DNA of 64,000 nucleotides from Corallium rubrum. Taxonomy: Eukaryota; Cnidaria; Anthozoa; Scleralcyonacea; Coralliidae. Under the pieces are notes generated by a model that was not told the DNA's origin, made no database searches, and saw only the letters and a program-made list of their open reading frames with translations. Below, piece by piece: positions 53,098 to 63,039 of this stretch; position 1 is the first letter of the stretch; every line of letters starts with the position of its first letter. The position numbers and the translations under genes are program-made. Where the stretch lies: assembly GCA_964035015.1 (NCBI GenBank), contig CAXIUP010000176.1, forward strand, positions 699,001-763,000. Direction: 5' to 3'.

Positions 53098-54078
53098 AGG
53101 TTGAGATCAAAAGGAACACCAGTGTGCTATGTGATGTTGGATATGGATCAGAATGAAAGGGATACAATATTTCATGAGCTCACCACAAGTACCCTTGAGT
53201 ACAAACTTTTATTCGTCACTCCTTTCCCAGGAAACTGTTTGCCTTTTGCAAGATCTAGCAAGTAAGCAGTTGCTTAATTTCTTTGTTGTTGATGAAGCTC
53301 ACTGTATAGATTCTTGGGGATTCCACTTTAGACCAAGCTATCACCAACCTTGGAAACTGAATGAATTTGGCAAACCTATTCTTGCTATGACAGGTACATG
53401 TATTCTTTCAATACATTGTAAAATAGGTTGCGTTTAACACATGTTGATTGGTCAGTTACTGTGTGTCTATCAGGCTGCAACACCTGGTTGTGACATTCTG
53501 GCACATTTCTTAGTCCTAGAAATAAAAAATGGATGCCCTTTCTTTATATAACCTGATGCAAACACTTGATTGAGTTTGAGAGAGTCTAAAAGTACTTAGG
53601 TAGTACTTCACATAAACTTTCAAATTCTCCCAACTCACTCTGTTTGCATCATGCTACATGCACATAAACACGGGCCACCATTCTCTATTTCTTAAATACA
53701 ATGCAATGCAATATTTTTATTGGTATTTATTTTTGTAATCGACTACATGTAATCATGTTTTATCCTACAGTATTTAACAGTCAAGTAATAATTGATTAAT
53801 CAAACTACATGGGTCGCATTGTGTTCATTTGTAATCTATAGTATCAGGTAACATTACTTAATATATATTGTCCTATGAAAACTGGAAGCACATGGTGAGG
53901 TTGAGTTTGCCTCAGGTAATAATGTTGGTCTCAAAGCCACAAAACATGTTGTTTGCTTGGTTCTAGTAAATAAGTGTTTAGTTTTCACCTCCAGAAGGTA
54001 ACTTTAGAATGTCTATCTTTAGGTACTGCCACAAAGCGAACACAGAGTGTGATCACAAGGCAACTTCAACTTAAGTAA
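53098..54078 (+). pseudogene. RecQ-like SF2 helicase, motifs Ia-III only
   Basis: Exon 53098-53393 reads LRSKGTPVCYVMLDMDQNER, LEYKLLFVTP, then after a 7-base shift (53224-53230, TTCCCAG) ETVCLLQDLASKQLLNFFVV, DEAHCIDSWGFHFRPSYHQ and FGKPILAMTG. Donor GTACATG. The exon at 54023 completes motif III as GTATKRTQSVITRQLQL and stops at TAA 54076-54078. DEAHCIDSWGFHFRPSY is the RecQ motif II and aromatic-rich loop, and TAT is motif III. RecQ proteins unwind DNA in repair. Motif I and motifs IV-VI are absent, so this copy cannot be an active helicase. It sits inside the 3.1 kb element, suggesting that the element family carries a helicase, as some Academ transposons do; that link is an inference. 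Confidence 0.65.
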
Positions 54079-54104
54079 TGATCACAAGGCAACTTCAACT
54101 TATA
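54046..54104. repeat. Short tandem duplication at helicase exon end
   Basis: TGATCACAAGGCAACTTCAA-CTTA occurs twice in tandem, so the exon's end is duplicated. Confidence 0.85.
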
Positions 54105-54351
54105 ATGTAACTTTGCATATAATGTACTGGCAAACAATGACCTTGATCTGATGTTAACATACGTCCTATATGTAACATTAGTCAAGGAATATAATACTAC
54201 ATAAAAAATGGATTAGTAACAAAATATAAAATTGATTAATAAGTCATAATTAATTATAAAGTTTATTTTATAAAAGGATACCCTTCATCTTGTGTCCTTT
54301 TGGTTTCTACTGACGAGAATAATCGCTTCATAGTAGCCCTTTTTTGTGTGA

Positions 54352-54767
54352 TCATGCACCCCGTTTTTTCTTCAAACACTTGGCTAACCTTTCCTTCCAA
54401 ATATCCTCTTGTTCGTTTCTTTGACTTCTCTTCCAGATGGCTTTCCCCCTGTTTGCCCAATTTATTAAACACAATAATAAAACAGAAGAAATAGAAAATT
54501 ACAAATATTTAAAGAAAATTCAGTCTGTATCTTAAGTTACTTACCAATTTGAAAACGCTTTGAATTCAGGAGTTAGATCATGCTTTCCTGTACTATAATC
54601 AAGCTTCCTTCGACTTGATTTTGGAGTTGATGGAGAAGAAATTGACACAGCTTCATCTTGAAACGAAATATCGTCAAACGACTTGTTGAGTTGATCCAAA
54701 TCATCCTCGTCGACTACAGTAGAGTCATGGCACTCCGCCTTTTCACTTTGGGTGTAATATGATAATG
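54352..54767 (-). CDS. Two-exon minus-strand gene, 3' part, in RecQ element
   Basis: Exon 54767-54545 (acceptor TTTACGTCTTAG, donor GTAAGT) encodes an acidic, Ser-rich segment: VVDEDDLDQLNKSFDDISFQ, then SPSTPKSSRRKLDY and DLTPEFKAF. Exon 54448-54352 (acceptor GGCAAACAG) joins in frame to give a Trp codon, then GKAIWKRSQRNEQEDIWKER and LAKCLKKKRGA before TGA. Splice signals and a sensible composition support a real coding sequence. The alternative frame of the last exon (LEEKSKKRTRGYLEGK) is not favoured by the phase. Upstream exons are not seen. No family recognised; it is convergent with the helicase ORF and is probably the element's second gene. Confidence 0.45.
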
Positions 54768-54994
54768 CTAAGACGTAAAATTTACGTCATGCAAGTTTTC
54801 GACTCATATTGCAGACTTTTCGACTAAGATCTGCCAGTCGTCCGCCAGCGACGTTTGATCATTCCCATAATGCACCGTTGCGAAATTTACTAACCTCATA
54901 TTTGCCGTTGCGCCTGCAAATTCCCCCCTATTAATTTAGGCAGGCAAGATCTTAGACGATACAAAGACGACTGGGTACGAGTCAGAGTTTATCG

Positions 54995-55110
54995 AGCCTA
55001 AAAAATAAAGTGGATAATTAATTAAATATAACAATAATTAAAAGAAAGGATTTCCAATTTTAAAAAAGCCTTTAGTTTCTGTTGTCTTTTTTATGGAGAA
55101 CTACGAGGGA
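54995..55110 (+). repeat. GPCR-array upstream unit, right half of split copy
   Basis: CTAAAAAATAAAGTGGATAA and GGACTGGAACGTGTTTT continue the homology with 49030-49120. Confidence 0.65.
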
Positions 55111-55330
55111 CTGGAACGTGTTTTTCTATAGTGTTAACTTCTGTCTGCAATCTGTTGTATATTCATCTATACGAGATATACATTTATGTATATGTGGGTT
55201 ACTGTGTCTCATGTCCAGGCCTCTTTGCCAAGCTATGTATAGCCTGCGAAGCAGGTTCTCTTGGGAGGCGCGGGTGCGGAGTGGGCGGAGTTAAAAGAGA
55301 GCCTACTGAAGCAGTAACTTTTTGGAGTTA

Positions 55331-55966
55331 TGCATTACCAGAAATTTGGGACAAGATGGTGGCGCGCGTGCGTATTAAGGACCATAATAATGGAGATTCT
55401 CAACAGTAAATAATAAGGAGAGCACATAATAATTCAAATATTGCTGAAACGGGGACATATTTCTTCTTTGCCCGACTCCATTTGACTTCAGCATGGACTA
55501 AGGAACAGTTATAACTAAAAAACATTTGCTTACTTCGACGACAAAGTACTTCCCTAGCTCGTCATATTTTTGCACTGAAAGCGCCACTATCCATAGTGTT
55601 AGCCATAGTAATCTTTGTAAACAGGTTCTAGAAATTGGCCAAATTGACCCACAACGTTACGGTCGATGCGAAGTGCCCGACTCGCGTTGCTTTCGGCATG
55701 AGTCAGTCTACTTCGAGAGCACATAAAGGTCCTCATTTGACTCTAGCATAGTACTTCCAAAAGCGTTTGAATTTGCTTGACTTCACAGTACATACATGCA
55801 CGATTTAGGCGTATTCTAAAGAACTCAATGACCTGAATAATGAGAAACACTAGAATACAGTCGAATCACACTCATTAGACATTCTGGAATACATAATTAT
55901 ATTATTAGGCGAATATAGCCGCTGACCGCGAGCAGCGGCACAAATGACCCAAATTTCTGGTAATGG
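55331..55966. mobile_element. Putative MITE with short inverted ends
   Basis: CATTACCAGAAATTTGGG at 55333 is inverted as CCCAAATTTCTGGTAATG at 55948. The interior has only short ORFs. Confidence 0.45.
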
Positions 55967-56485
55967 CGTACAGAATGTAAGCAAAAGTCCCATTGGCCAA
56001 TCCCTTTTAATTAGTAACTTAGTCCTGGTGTTTTTGCAAAATATCGCATCAAACGCTCTCAACTTGGTATTTTTATGGCTTTTATATAGTTATTTAATGC
56101 AGGGCTGTGATATTTTGAACTCCGATGCCGATGGGCTTTCATGTTGACGACTTTTGAATGATTCCGAGGAGAAAAGAGGTGAGTGTGAAGTGGCATGGCA
56201 TAATATTTGCAAACGGCATCTTGTCAGTTGTGGAACAAGATGGCTAGTAATTTCAGAATTACTCATCACTAAAATATATTGTGTACGTGTGTTATATATA
56301 TTTTCTAAATTGGCTATGAATCGTTTTTGTTCTAAACCTCTGAACACACTTTGTGAACTGTCTTACAATTTCGGTGTGGAGAGTTTATCTTGTCGAGGTA
56401 ATCTAGTCAAAAAGATAATTGCCCAGCAAATAATTTTCAAATAAGCCATAACGATAAGGTTTGGAAAAACATAATTTAATTTACT
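55967..56485. other. No gene seen
   Basis: A 96-codon ORF at 56154 (+) shows no domain and is probably chance. Confidence 0.4.
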
Positions 56486-56519
56486 AACGTTTCGTCACGA
56501 TTCAAGTAACATCTTCAGA
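56486..56519 (-). ncRNA. Hammerhead-like core of second PLE
   Basis: Minus strand: CTGAAGA, one base, stem II GTTAC/GTGAC with a 7-base loop, GAAACGTT. Same layout as 23889-23916 with a different stem II. Stem I is weak (about 3 pairs). Confidence 0.5.
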
Positions 56520-56616
56520 GTGATAAACTAATATACTTAACTGATACAAAAATAGATGTGATGAAACAAGAGAAGGAAAAGGGAGTGGTAGAGAGGTGAA
56601 GAATCAGTGATAGAGA

Positions 56617-57580
56617 TTAAAATAGTGTTAAATGAAAGGAACGGATATTGTTATTGAGAGTAGGGTTGACTTGAGAGATGACTAAACTTTCTTTGATGGG
56701 AACATCAAGTTGGGAATTTCCCGAAGCTAAAATACTAAAATCTGAAAAAGATATGGGATGGTCATTATTCCTAGAATGAGATAAAACGGCTGAAAGTTGA
56801 GAAATGTTCTCCCTGTGAGGGCCGAAATACCTTTATGATCTGAAATCCTCGTATGTAAATGTCGGCATGTTTCGCCTATATACAACGCGTTGCAGCGTTG
56901 GCACGTGAATTTATATACAACGTGGGATCTCAATTGAAAAGGAATTCGATCTTTAAAACTGAAAAAGTTAGATAAACGACGGGAGGGTAGAAAAATAACG
57001 CGTAGTTTAATATGCGGGTAGGCTGAAGAAAATAACTTAGCTAATTGTTGGCGGATTTGAAGCGCGTGGTTTCCAGTATAAGGCAAGACCATTGACAATA
57101 GCAATTTAAACGACATCAAAAGGTTTTTGCCGGAGGTGAAAAAATTTTTTGTAAGAAAGCGCGTATGCATTTCTCTAAGAGTTTGTCGGGGTATCCATTT
57201 TGAAGTAAAAGATGTTTAAATTTGTCGAGTTCTTCATGAAACTTAATGTACGAAGAACATAGGTTAAAATATCGAAAGAGGAGAGTGAAAATCATGCCTT
57301 TTTTATACGCAATTGGTAAAAAGCTTTCAAAATTAGTAAATAAACCTGTGAAAGTAGGTTTTCGGTAGACTGAAGTAACGAAAGAACCATTGGAGCGACT
57401 AATGTTTATGTCGAGAAATGCTAATGACTTGTCGGATTCAACCTCATGTGTAAATTTGATATTTTTGTGTTTTGAATTTAAGTAATCGAGGAAAGGAATA
57501 ATATGGTCGCGAGATTTAAATAAGATAAAAGAATCGTCAACATAGCGTTTGTAGTAAAGTGGTTCGAGGTGAGATATCAA
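56617..57580 (-). pseudogene. Penelope-like element: RT C-terminus and GIY-YIG
   Basis: Minus strand from 57580: LEPLYYKRYVDDSFILFKSR holds the YVDD catalytic motif, followed by SLAFLDINISRSNGSF, SVYRKPTFTGLFTNFESFLP and CSSYIKFHEELDKF, the conserved Penelope RT end. A frame change near 57150 leads to the linker and then YKFTCQRCNALYIGETCRHL (GIY-YIG). Another near 56800 leads to the usual tail (NNDHPISFSDFSIL ... NNNIRSFHLTLF), stop at 56617-56619. The copy is 5'-truncated just before YVDD. It is a different PLE family from the one at 21935-23969: UTR and hammerhead stem II differ. Confidence 0.8.
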
Positions 57581-58146
57581 TTTCTACAACTGACAACTCT
57601 GTTTCTTTGTTGGAGATTTCAGTTGTTTTCTTCTATTTGCTGCGAGCCGTCAAACTCACAATAATTGCCGCATAAATTTCGGTTATTATTTCTGAATCCA
57701 CAGTCTAAACACTGTAACCAATACAGCGGTAAAGCTCATGGGAACCCCTAGCAACAGTGCTTTTATAATGGCGGACAAGAACCCAAAGTTATCAAGCAAA
57801 ATTTTGATTGTTTACGCTAACTTTGGTAGTCATCTTGGTGTTTGATGGATTAAATTTCAGCTCCAAAACTGTATATTTCAAGCCATTCGGGAACCTGTTC
57901 ATAGATGTAGAAATGTCTTTAAAAGTTTGGCAAAACAAAGTATCGTTCTCGATCAATGTATTCATGCGTGCACATGTGAGACAAACCGGCCATATCTAGG
58001 CACAATCGTCGCTGAGAAAAGCGTACTTCAACAAATCGTAAGGGATTTAACAGACGCCAATACACAGAGGTAAGAGATAAATATAAGCGTCTAGGGAACT
58101 CGTTTAGGCTAGACGAGTTGTTACAAAATTTGCTGTAACGGGTTAA
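57581..58146. other. No gene seen
   Basis: Ordinary AT-rich sequence; short ORFs only. Confidence 0.4.
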
Positions 58147-58225
58147 TCCCCGAGCCGGGCGGAGGGCCGAAGGCCCGGAGCCCGGTGAGGGTGCTAATCT
58201 CGACATGCGTGGAGTCCATTTTACA
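58147..58225 (+). repeat. GC-rich ~75 bp repeat, copy 4
   Basis: TAATCCCCGAGCCGGGCGGA, GGGCCGAAGGCCC, GTGCTAATCTCGACATGCGT and GGAGTCCATTTTACACG. Confidence 0.88.
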
Positions 58226-58263
58226 CGCGTGGAGAAAAAGCGAGGGAGACGTAATCTCGGAAA

Positions 58264-58278
58264 TAGTTTATTTATTTA

Positions 58279-58351
<73 letters not shown>
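58264..58351. repeat. (TTTA)n-(TA)n microsatellite
   Basis: TTTATTTATTTA then TA dinucleotides. Confidence 0.97.
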
Positions 58352-58354
<3 letters not shown>

Positions 58355-58401
58355 TGGTACGGTGTCACGCGGTAAGAATTGTTGGACACTGGTGACTAGC
58401 G

Positions 58402-58602
58402 ATGCAGAAAACTAAATCTGTCAGTATTATTTTTGCTTTCGTTTATTACGAAATGGAGCCTGCTCTACTTAAATTAAAAGAGAACAACGAATTTCAGCAA
58501 CGCATTGTAAAACTTTATCTCCAACTCTCTTGTAAATCACTCGAACTTCAAGCGTATAGTAACGTAAGTAACCAGAGTTCATCTTCGTCATCTGAAGTCT
58601 GA
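58402..58602 (+). other. Short ORF, unknown
   Basis: 66 codons; from the inner ATG at 58453, MEPALLKLKENNEFQQRIVK and a Ser-rich end. Amphipathic, no recognised family; coding status doubtful. Confidence 0.25.
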
Positions 58603-59033
58603 AATATCCTTTTTCTCGTTATCAAACGAAGTGTATTTATATAATGTATATCTCCTCGCAGGAAATTTAAAGGTTCGGGTTATGCGTGTTTACTTCTATA
58701 TACACGTTCTTAACTGGCATATACAGGGCAAAATATAGTTAAATACAGTTTAAGTCTATTAAGTATAAAGATAGAATCGTACGTATTGATTGTATTTTTG
58801 TCGAATTAAACGTGTAATTATTTTGAAGAACGAAGCAATTTTATTTGGGAAATTTGACACCATTGGCATTGAAGGCTGATATATGGATATTCTAGACAAA
58901 TGTTTGCTTACGCCAAGTTTCTGCCGAAAGCTGGTGATTTGGCCACTTATTAAGGACCAATATTTAAGATAATACCTCTTCACCCAACATACACTGCGTT
59001 TGTTGTTATCGTAGTATCCCACTACACAGCGAG
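58603..59033. other. No gene seen
   Basis: AT-rich spacer. Confidence 0.4.
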
Positions 59034-59289
59034 CAGCGGCGGATTATCCAGTAGGCTGAGTAGGCTGAAGCGCGCCCGGGCTTGTAAGAGGCCCGTAATT
59101 TCCAGAGAATGGCTTTTTCATTAAGATTAGTTGTTTTACGAATATCAGGGCCGTATCGTACACTGCCTCAGAATGCAGGAAATGGTGTTTCCGAGACTCT
59201 AAATTCAAAAAAATTTCCGGAAAATATCGTCATAAAGGCCCGTGAATTTTATGTAGCCTACAGGCCCCGAAATTGGTAATCCGCCACTG
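59034..59289. mobile_element. 256 bp hAT-type MITE
   Basis: CAGCGGCGGATTATCC at the left, GGTAATCCGCCACTG at the right, with an exact 8 bp duplication ACAGCGAG at 59026-59033 and 59290-59297. CAGNGGCGGA ends and 8 bp duplications are typical of hAT transposons. No ORF. Confidence 0.85.
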
Positions 59290-59639
59290 ACAGCGAGGCA
59301 TTTTGTCTCCGCTATAAAAATAGACAAACAGCCGCGTCCGGCCCGTGTCTGCCACAATGGCGCAGCCACCCGTCAGTTGGGGAAACTTTCGTATTATAGC
59401 GTTTCTACGCGTTGGTTATCAGCGATGATGGTCTGAAATCAAAGAACGAACATACCAGATCACAGAAAAGCTATCCAAACGACGATTAAAGACGAATTCG
59501 ACAAAAACCGAGGCGATATCCTTCTTGCTTCGCGAGTTTCGCCATGATTTTAACAAGGATAAATAGGCATGGCCGCGCGCTCGCCCCAATGGTTTTGCAC
59601 CCCTTGCAATATGGCGAAAAACCCCTTGAACTCTCGTAT

Positions 59640-59867
59640 TGCATTGACAATTTTGCCACAGCATCAGAGCAAGAGGTGTGATTATTTAATTGTGTGTATA
59701 TCCTGTCAAAATCCTTGTTGTTTTCAATCTTATAATTAAAAAATATAGAAGAGATGTGTAAATACTCTGGCTATTATACAGTAATTAATATTACATTTTT
59801 GGACTTCCCAGTCTTCCTCGCAGGCAAATCCGTGGGCTCTTATGGTGAAGAGGTGAGAAAAAATTGG
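59640..59867. repeat. Minisatellite flank, second copy
   Basis: Reverse-complement relative of 46700-46920. Confidence 0.75.
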
Positions 59868-60876
59868 ATGGAATGGGCAATCTTAGGTGGAGTGGGCAAT
59901 CTTGGGTGGAATGGACAACCTTGGGTGGAGTGGGCAATCTTCGGTGGAGTGGGCAAGCTCGAGTGGAGTGGGCAATCTTAGGTGGAGTGGGCAATCTTGG
60001 GTGGAATGGGCAGCCTTGGGTAGAGTGGGCAATCTTGGATGGAGTGGGAAATCTTGTGTGGAGTGGGCAATCTCTGGTGGAGTGGGCAATCTTGGGTGGA
60101 GTGGGCAATCTCGGGTGGAGTGGGCAATTTCGGGTGGAGTGGACAATCTTGGGTGGAGTGGGCAATCTTGGATGAAGTGGGAAGTCTTGGGTGGAGTGGG
60201 CAATCTCAGGTGTAGTGGGCAATCTTAGGTGGAGTGGGCAATCTTGGGTGGAATGGGCAGCCTTGGGTGGAGTGGGCAATCTTGGATGGAGTGGGAAATC
60301 TTGTGTGGAGTGGGCAATCTCTGGTGGAGTGGGCAATCTTGGGTGGAGTGGGCAATCTTGGGTGGAGTGGGCAATCTCGGGTGGAGTGGGCAATCTTGGG
60401 TGGAGTGGGCAATCTTGGGTGGAGTGGGCAATCTTGGATGAAGTGGGAAGTCTTGGGTGAAGTGGGCAATCTCAGGTGTAGTGGGAAATCTTGGGTGGAG
60501 TGGGCAATCTTGGGTGGTGTGAGCAAGCTTAGGTGGAGTGGGAAATCTTGGGTGGAGTCGGCAACCGTGGATGGAGTGAGCAATCTTGGGTGGAGTGGGC
60601 AATCTTGGGTGGAGTGGGCAATCTTGGGTGGAGTAGGCAATCTTGGGTGAATTGGGCAATCTTGGGTGGAGTGGGCAATCTTGGGTGGAGTGGGCAATTT
60701 TGGGTGGAGTGGGCAATCTTGGGTGGAGTGGGCAATCTCAGGTGGAGTGGAAAATCTTGGGTGGAATTGGCAATCTTGGGTAGTGTGGGCAATCTTGGGT
60801 GGAGTGGGCAATTTTGGGTGGGCAATATTGGGTGGAGTGGGCAATCTCAGGTGGAGTGGGAAATCTTGGGTGGTTG
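59868..60876. repeat. 19 bp minisatellite, ~53 copies
   Basis: GAGTGGGCAATCTTGGGTG units. Variant markers recur: GGAATGGGCAGCC at 60003 and 60250 (247 bp, 13 units), and GGATGAAGTGGGAAG at 60170 and 60436 (266 bp, 14 units), showing a higher-order repeat. Long proline- or tryptophan-rich frames on both strands are by-products. Confidence 0.92.
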
Positions 60877-60892
60877 TTGCGTTCATGTATTT

Positions 60893-62060
60893 CTAGTGTA
60901 TAAGATACTTACATCTACTATCACGGAAAGGACTTACAACTTTTTAGAGGAGAATCAGTTGCTTTCACCAGGACGAAAGGGTGCAAGAGAGGTAGCAGCT
61001 GTGCATGCAAAACCAATTGCTGATTAATAAGAAGATACTGGAAGACTGTAGGATTAAGAAGAATAAACTCAGCACAGCGTGGATCGACCACAGGAAGGAA
61101 TTTGACAGCGTCCCTCACTCCTGGATTTTTAAAACCATGAATATGTACAAGATGTCCCCAATCCTGATTAGATTTATAGAACAAAGCATGTCCAGCTGGA
61201 GGACGACACGACCCTCCCTTATAGCCCGGATACGATCACCACCAGTCCTATTAACATAAAAAATGGTGTTTTTCAAGGGGACTCTTTGTCACCCCTCTTG
61301 TGCTGTCTGTCTCTTGCCCACCTCAGTACCCTCCTTAACAACACCGGATATAGCTATGAAGTACAAGGAAAGAAAGTTAACCATATGTTTTATATAGACG
61401 ACCTGAAGACCTACGCTAAAAATGATGGTCAACAAGAAGGACTGCTCACAACGATCAAGACTGATTCAGCGAGGATATTTGTATGCAGTTTGGTTTCTAT
61501 AAATGCGCCAAGCCACATTTAAGAGGGAAAACTCACACATACTTCGGACATTCATCTAGACAACAACACCATTATCCAAGAACTAGAGCAGGAAAGCACC
61601 TATAAATACTTAAGCATTAATGAAGGCGATGGGATACAACATGCTGCCATGAAGTTGAAGATAAGGAAAGAATACTATAGAAGAGTCGTACTAGTGATAA
61701 AAAGTGAACTGAATGCTGCAAATGAGATTGAGGCCATTAACACCTTGGCTGTCTCTGTTGTCACATACAATTTAATAATTAATATCATTAATTGGAAGAT
61801 GAGTGAGATACAAGAAAGCTGTTCACTATGAAGCCGATGAACTAACCCCAAGGCGGACGTGGGAAGGATCTACCTCCCGGGAGAGATGAGGGAGATGACT
61901 CACTCAACTAAAGCTTACCTACAAGACAACCACAGCTGGACTAAATCTGTACCTAGAACAAAAGTGCCCACATCCTGGCGAACACACTCCATTAAATGGA
62001 CAATGCTGGTTTGATTAGCACCTAAAACAGTACAAAGTATAATATAGACACCGTAATAAT

Positions 62061-62113
<53 letters not shown>

Positions 62114-62940
62114 TAATAATAATAAGCTTTTCAGGCTTGATCAGTGTTGAATAATGTGTCGCTGGTGAATCGAGAAGCTTGCATTACTATCTAATAAACA
62201 GTGAAGAGACACTACTGAAGGTAGTTACAAAGGAGGAGGGTCTAGTGAAAGAACAGATAGAGAGAAATGAAGAGTGCAAGAAAAGGGTAGATAAAGAGAA
62301 GAGAGAGGAGGTGGAGAGCATGAAACTCCACCGGCAGTTTGAGAGAGATACAAAGGATCTGAAAACAGACGAATCGTGGAATTGGTTAAGTAAAGGTGAT
62401 CTCAAACGCATCACGAAAAGTATATATGGTTTGAATGTCTCGGATAAATGTAGATTATGTGGCGAGAAAGTGGAGAGTATAATGCATATTGTAAGTTCAT
62501 GTAGCATGCTGGCGCAGAAAGATTACAAGAGGAGACGCGACAAAGTATTCCTGAACCTTCATTGGACACTACGTAAGAAGTTCGGCTTAGAGGTCAGTGA
62601 CAAATGGTACCAGCACAAAGCGGACACTGTGGTAGAGAACAAGAGGGCCAAAATCCTATGGGACTTAAACATCCAAACGGATCGAGAGATCCAGCACAGA
62701 AAAACGAGTGTATGATCATAGGTGTGACAAACCCCGGCGATCACAATCTGGAGCAGAAGAAATTTGAGAAATTACTCTGAACTGAGAATGGAAGTAACTA
62801 GAATGTGGAATAAAAAGACGGTAGTGATACCAATTATAATAGGGGCATTAGGCTCAGTACCAAAGGATCTACAGTCCTATCTCAAGCGTCTAGATATTAC
62901 ATATGATTTGAATATTCTACAACATTTGGTGCTATACTAG
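60893..62940 (+). pseudogene. Reverse transcriptase and zinc knuckle fragments of LINE
   Basis: Fragments in order: TERTYNFLEENQLL, AWIDHRKEFDSVPHSWIFK (RT motif A region), GVFQGDSLSPLLCCLSLAH (motif B), NHMFYIDDLKTYAKND (motif C with DD). Then a gap and frame changes, and 62179-62715 gives KTDESWNWLSKGDLKRITKS, a C-x2-C-x8-H-x4-C knuckle (CRLCGEKVESIMHIVSSC) and KILWDLNIQTDREIQHR, the start of the restriction-like endonuclease. The PD residues expected next are missing in frame, and degenerate tail sequence runs to about 62940. At least five frame breaks; inactive. This is a different LINE family from the one at 63225, judged by the sequence around the knuckle. Confidence 0.7.
62061..62128. 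repeat. (AAT)n microsatellite
   Basis: AAT repeat within the LINE. Confidence 0.95.
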
Positions 62941-63039
62941 GCACAGCCAACATTCTCCGAAAGGTAACTGGCTTAAGTTGAATAAACCTGCCAGTGAGGA
63001 TTAAACACCGGTATCTACATCTTTACCGTGAAACAACAA

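Larger units (their letters stand above)
51889..54985. mobile_element. 3.1 kb RecQ-helicase-bearing DNA element
   Basis: Ends CTGACTCGAACCCAGTCGTC (51889-51908) and the inverted GACGACTGGGTACGAGTCAG (54966-54985) match at 19 of 20 positions. AGTTTATCG flanks both sides (51880-51888, 54986-54994), a 9 bp target duplication. A subterminal inverted pair GACGACTGGCAGATC lies at 51967 and 54828. The homologous unit at 48980-49070 has no insert, giving the empty site. Inside are a zinc-finger ORF and RecQ-like exons on the plus strand and a two-exon gene on the minus strand. No DDE transposase is recognised. Confidence 0.8.
60885..62990 (+). mobile_element. Broken RLE-type LINE
   Basis: Begins directly at the minisatellite edge, contains RT and C-terminal fragments in several frames and an (AAT)n insertion (62061-62128), and ends near 62990 before the inverted LINE of a related group. 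Confidence 0.7.

Noticed and set aside
59791..60886. Long proline/histidine- and tryptophan/glycine-rich ORFs on both strands
   Set aside because: They are translations of the 19 bp minisatellite, open in several frames and both strands because the unit lacks stops; no start context or non-repeat domain.
62187..62507. Minus-strand ORF opposite the LINE knuckle
   Set aside because: Shadow of the plus-strand LINE ORF, which has the recognisable CCHC knuckle.
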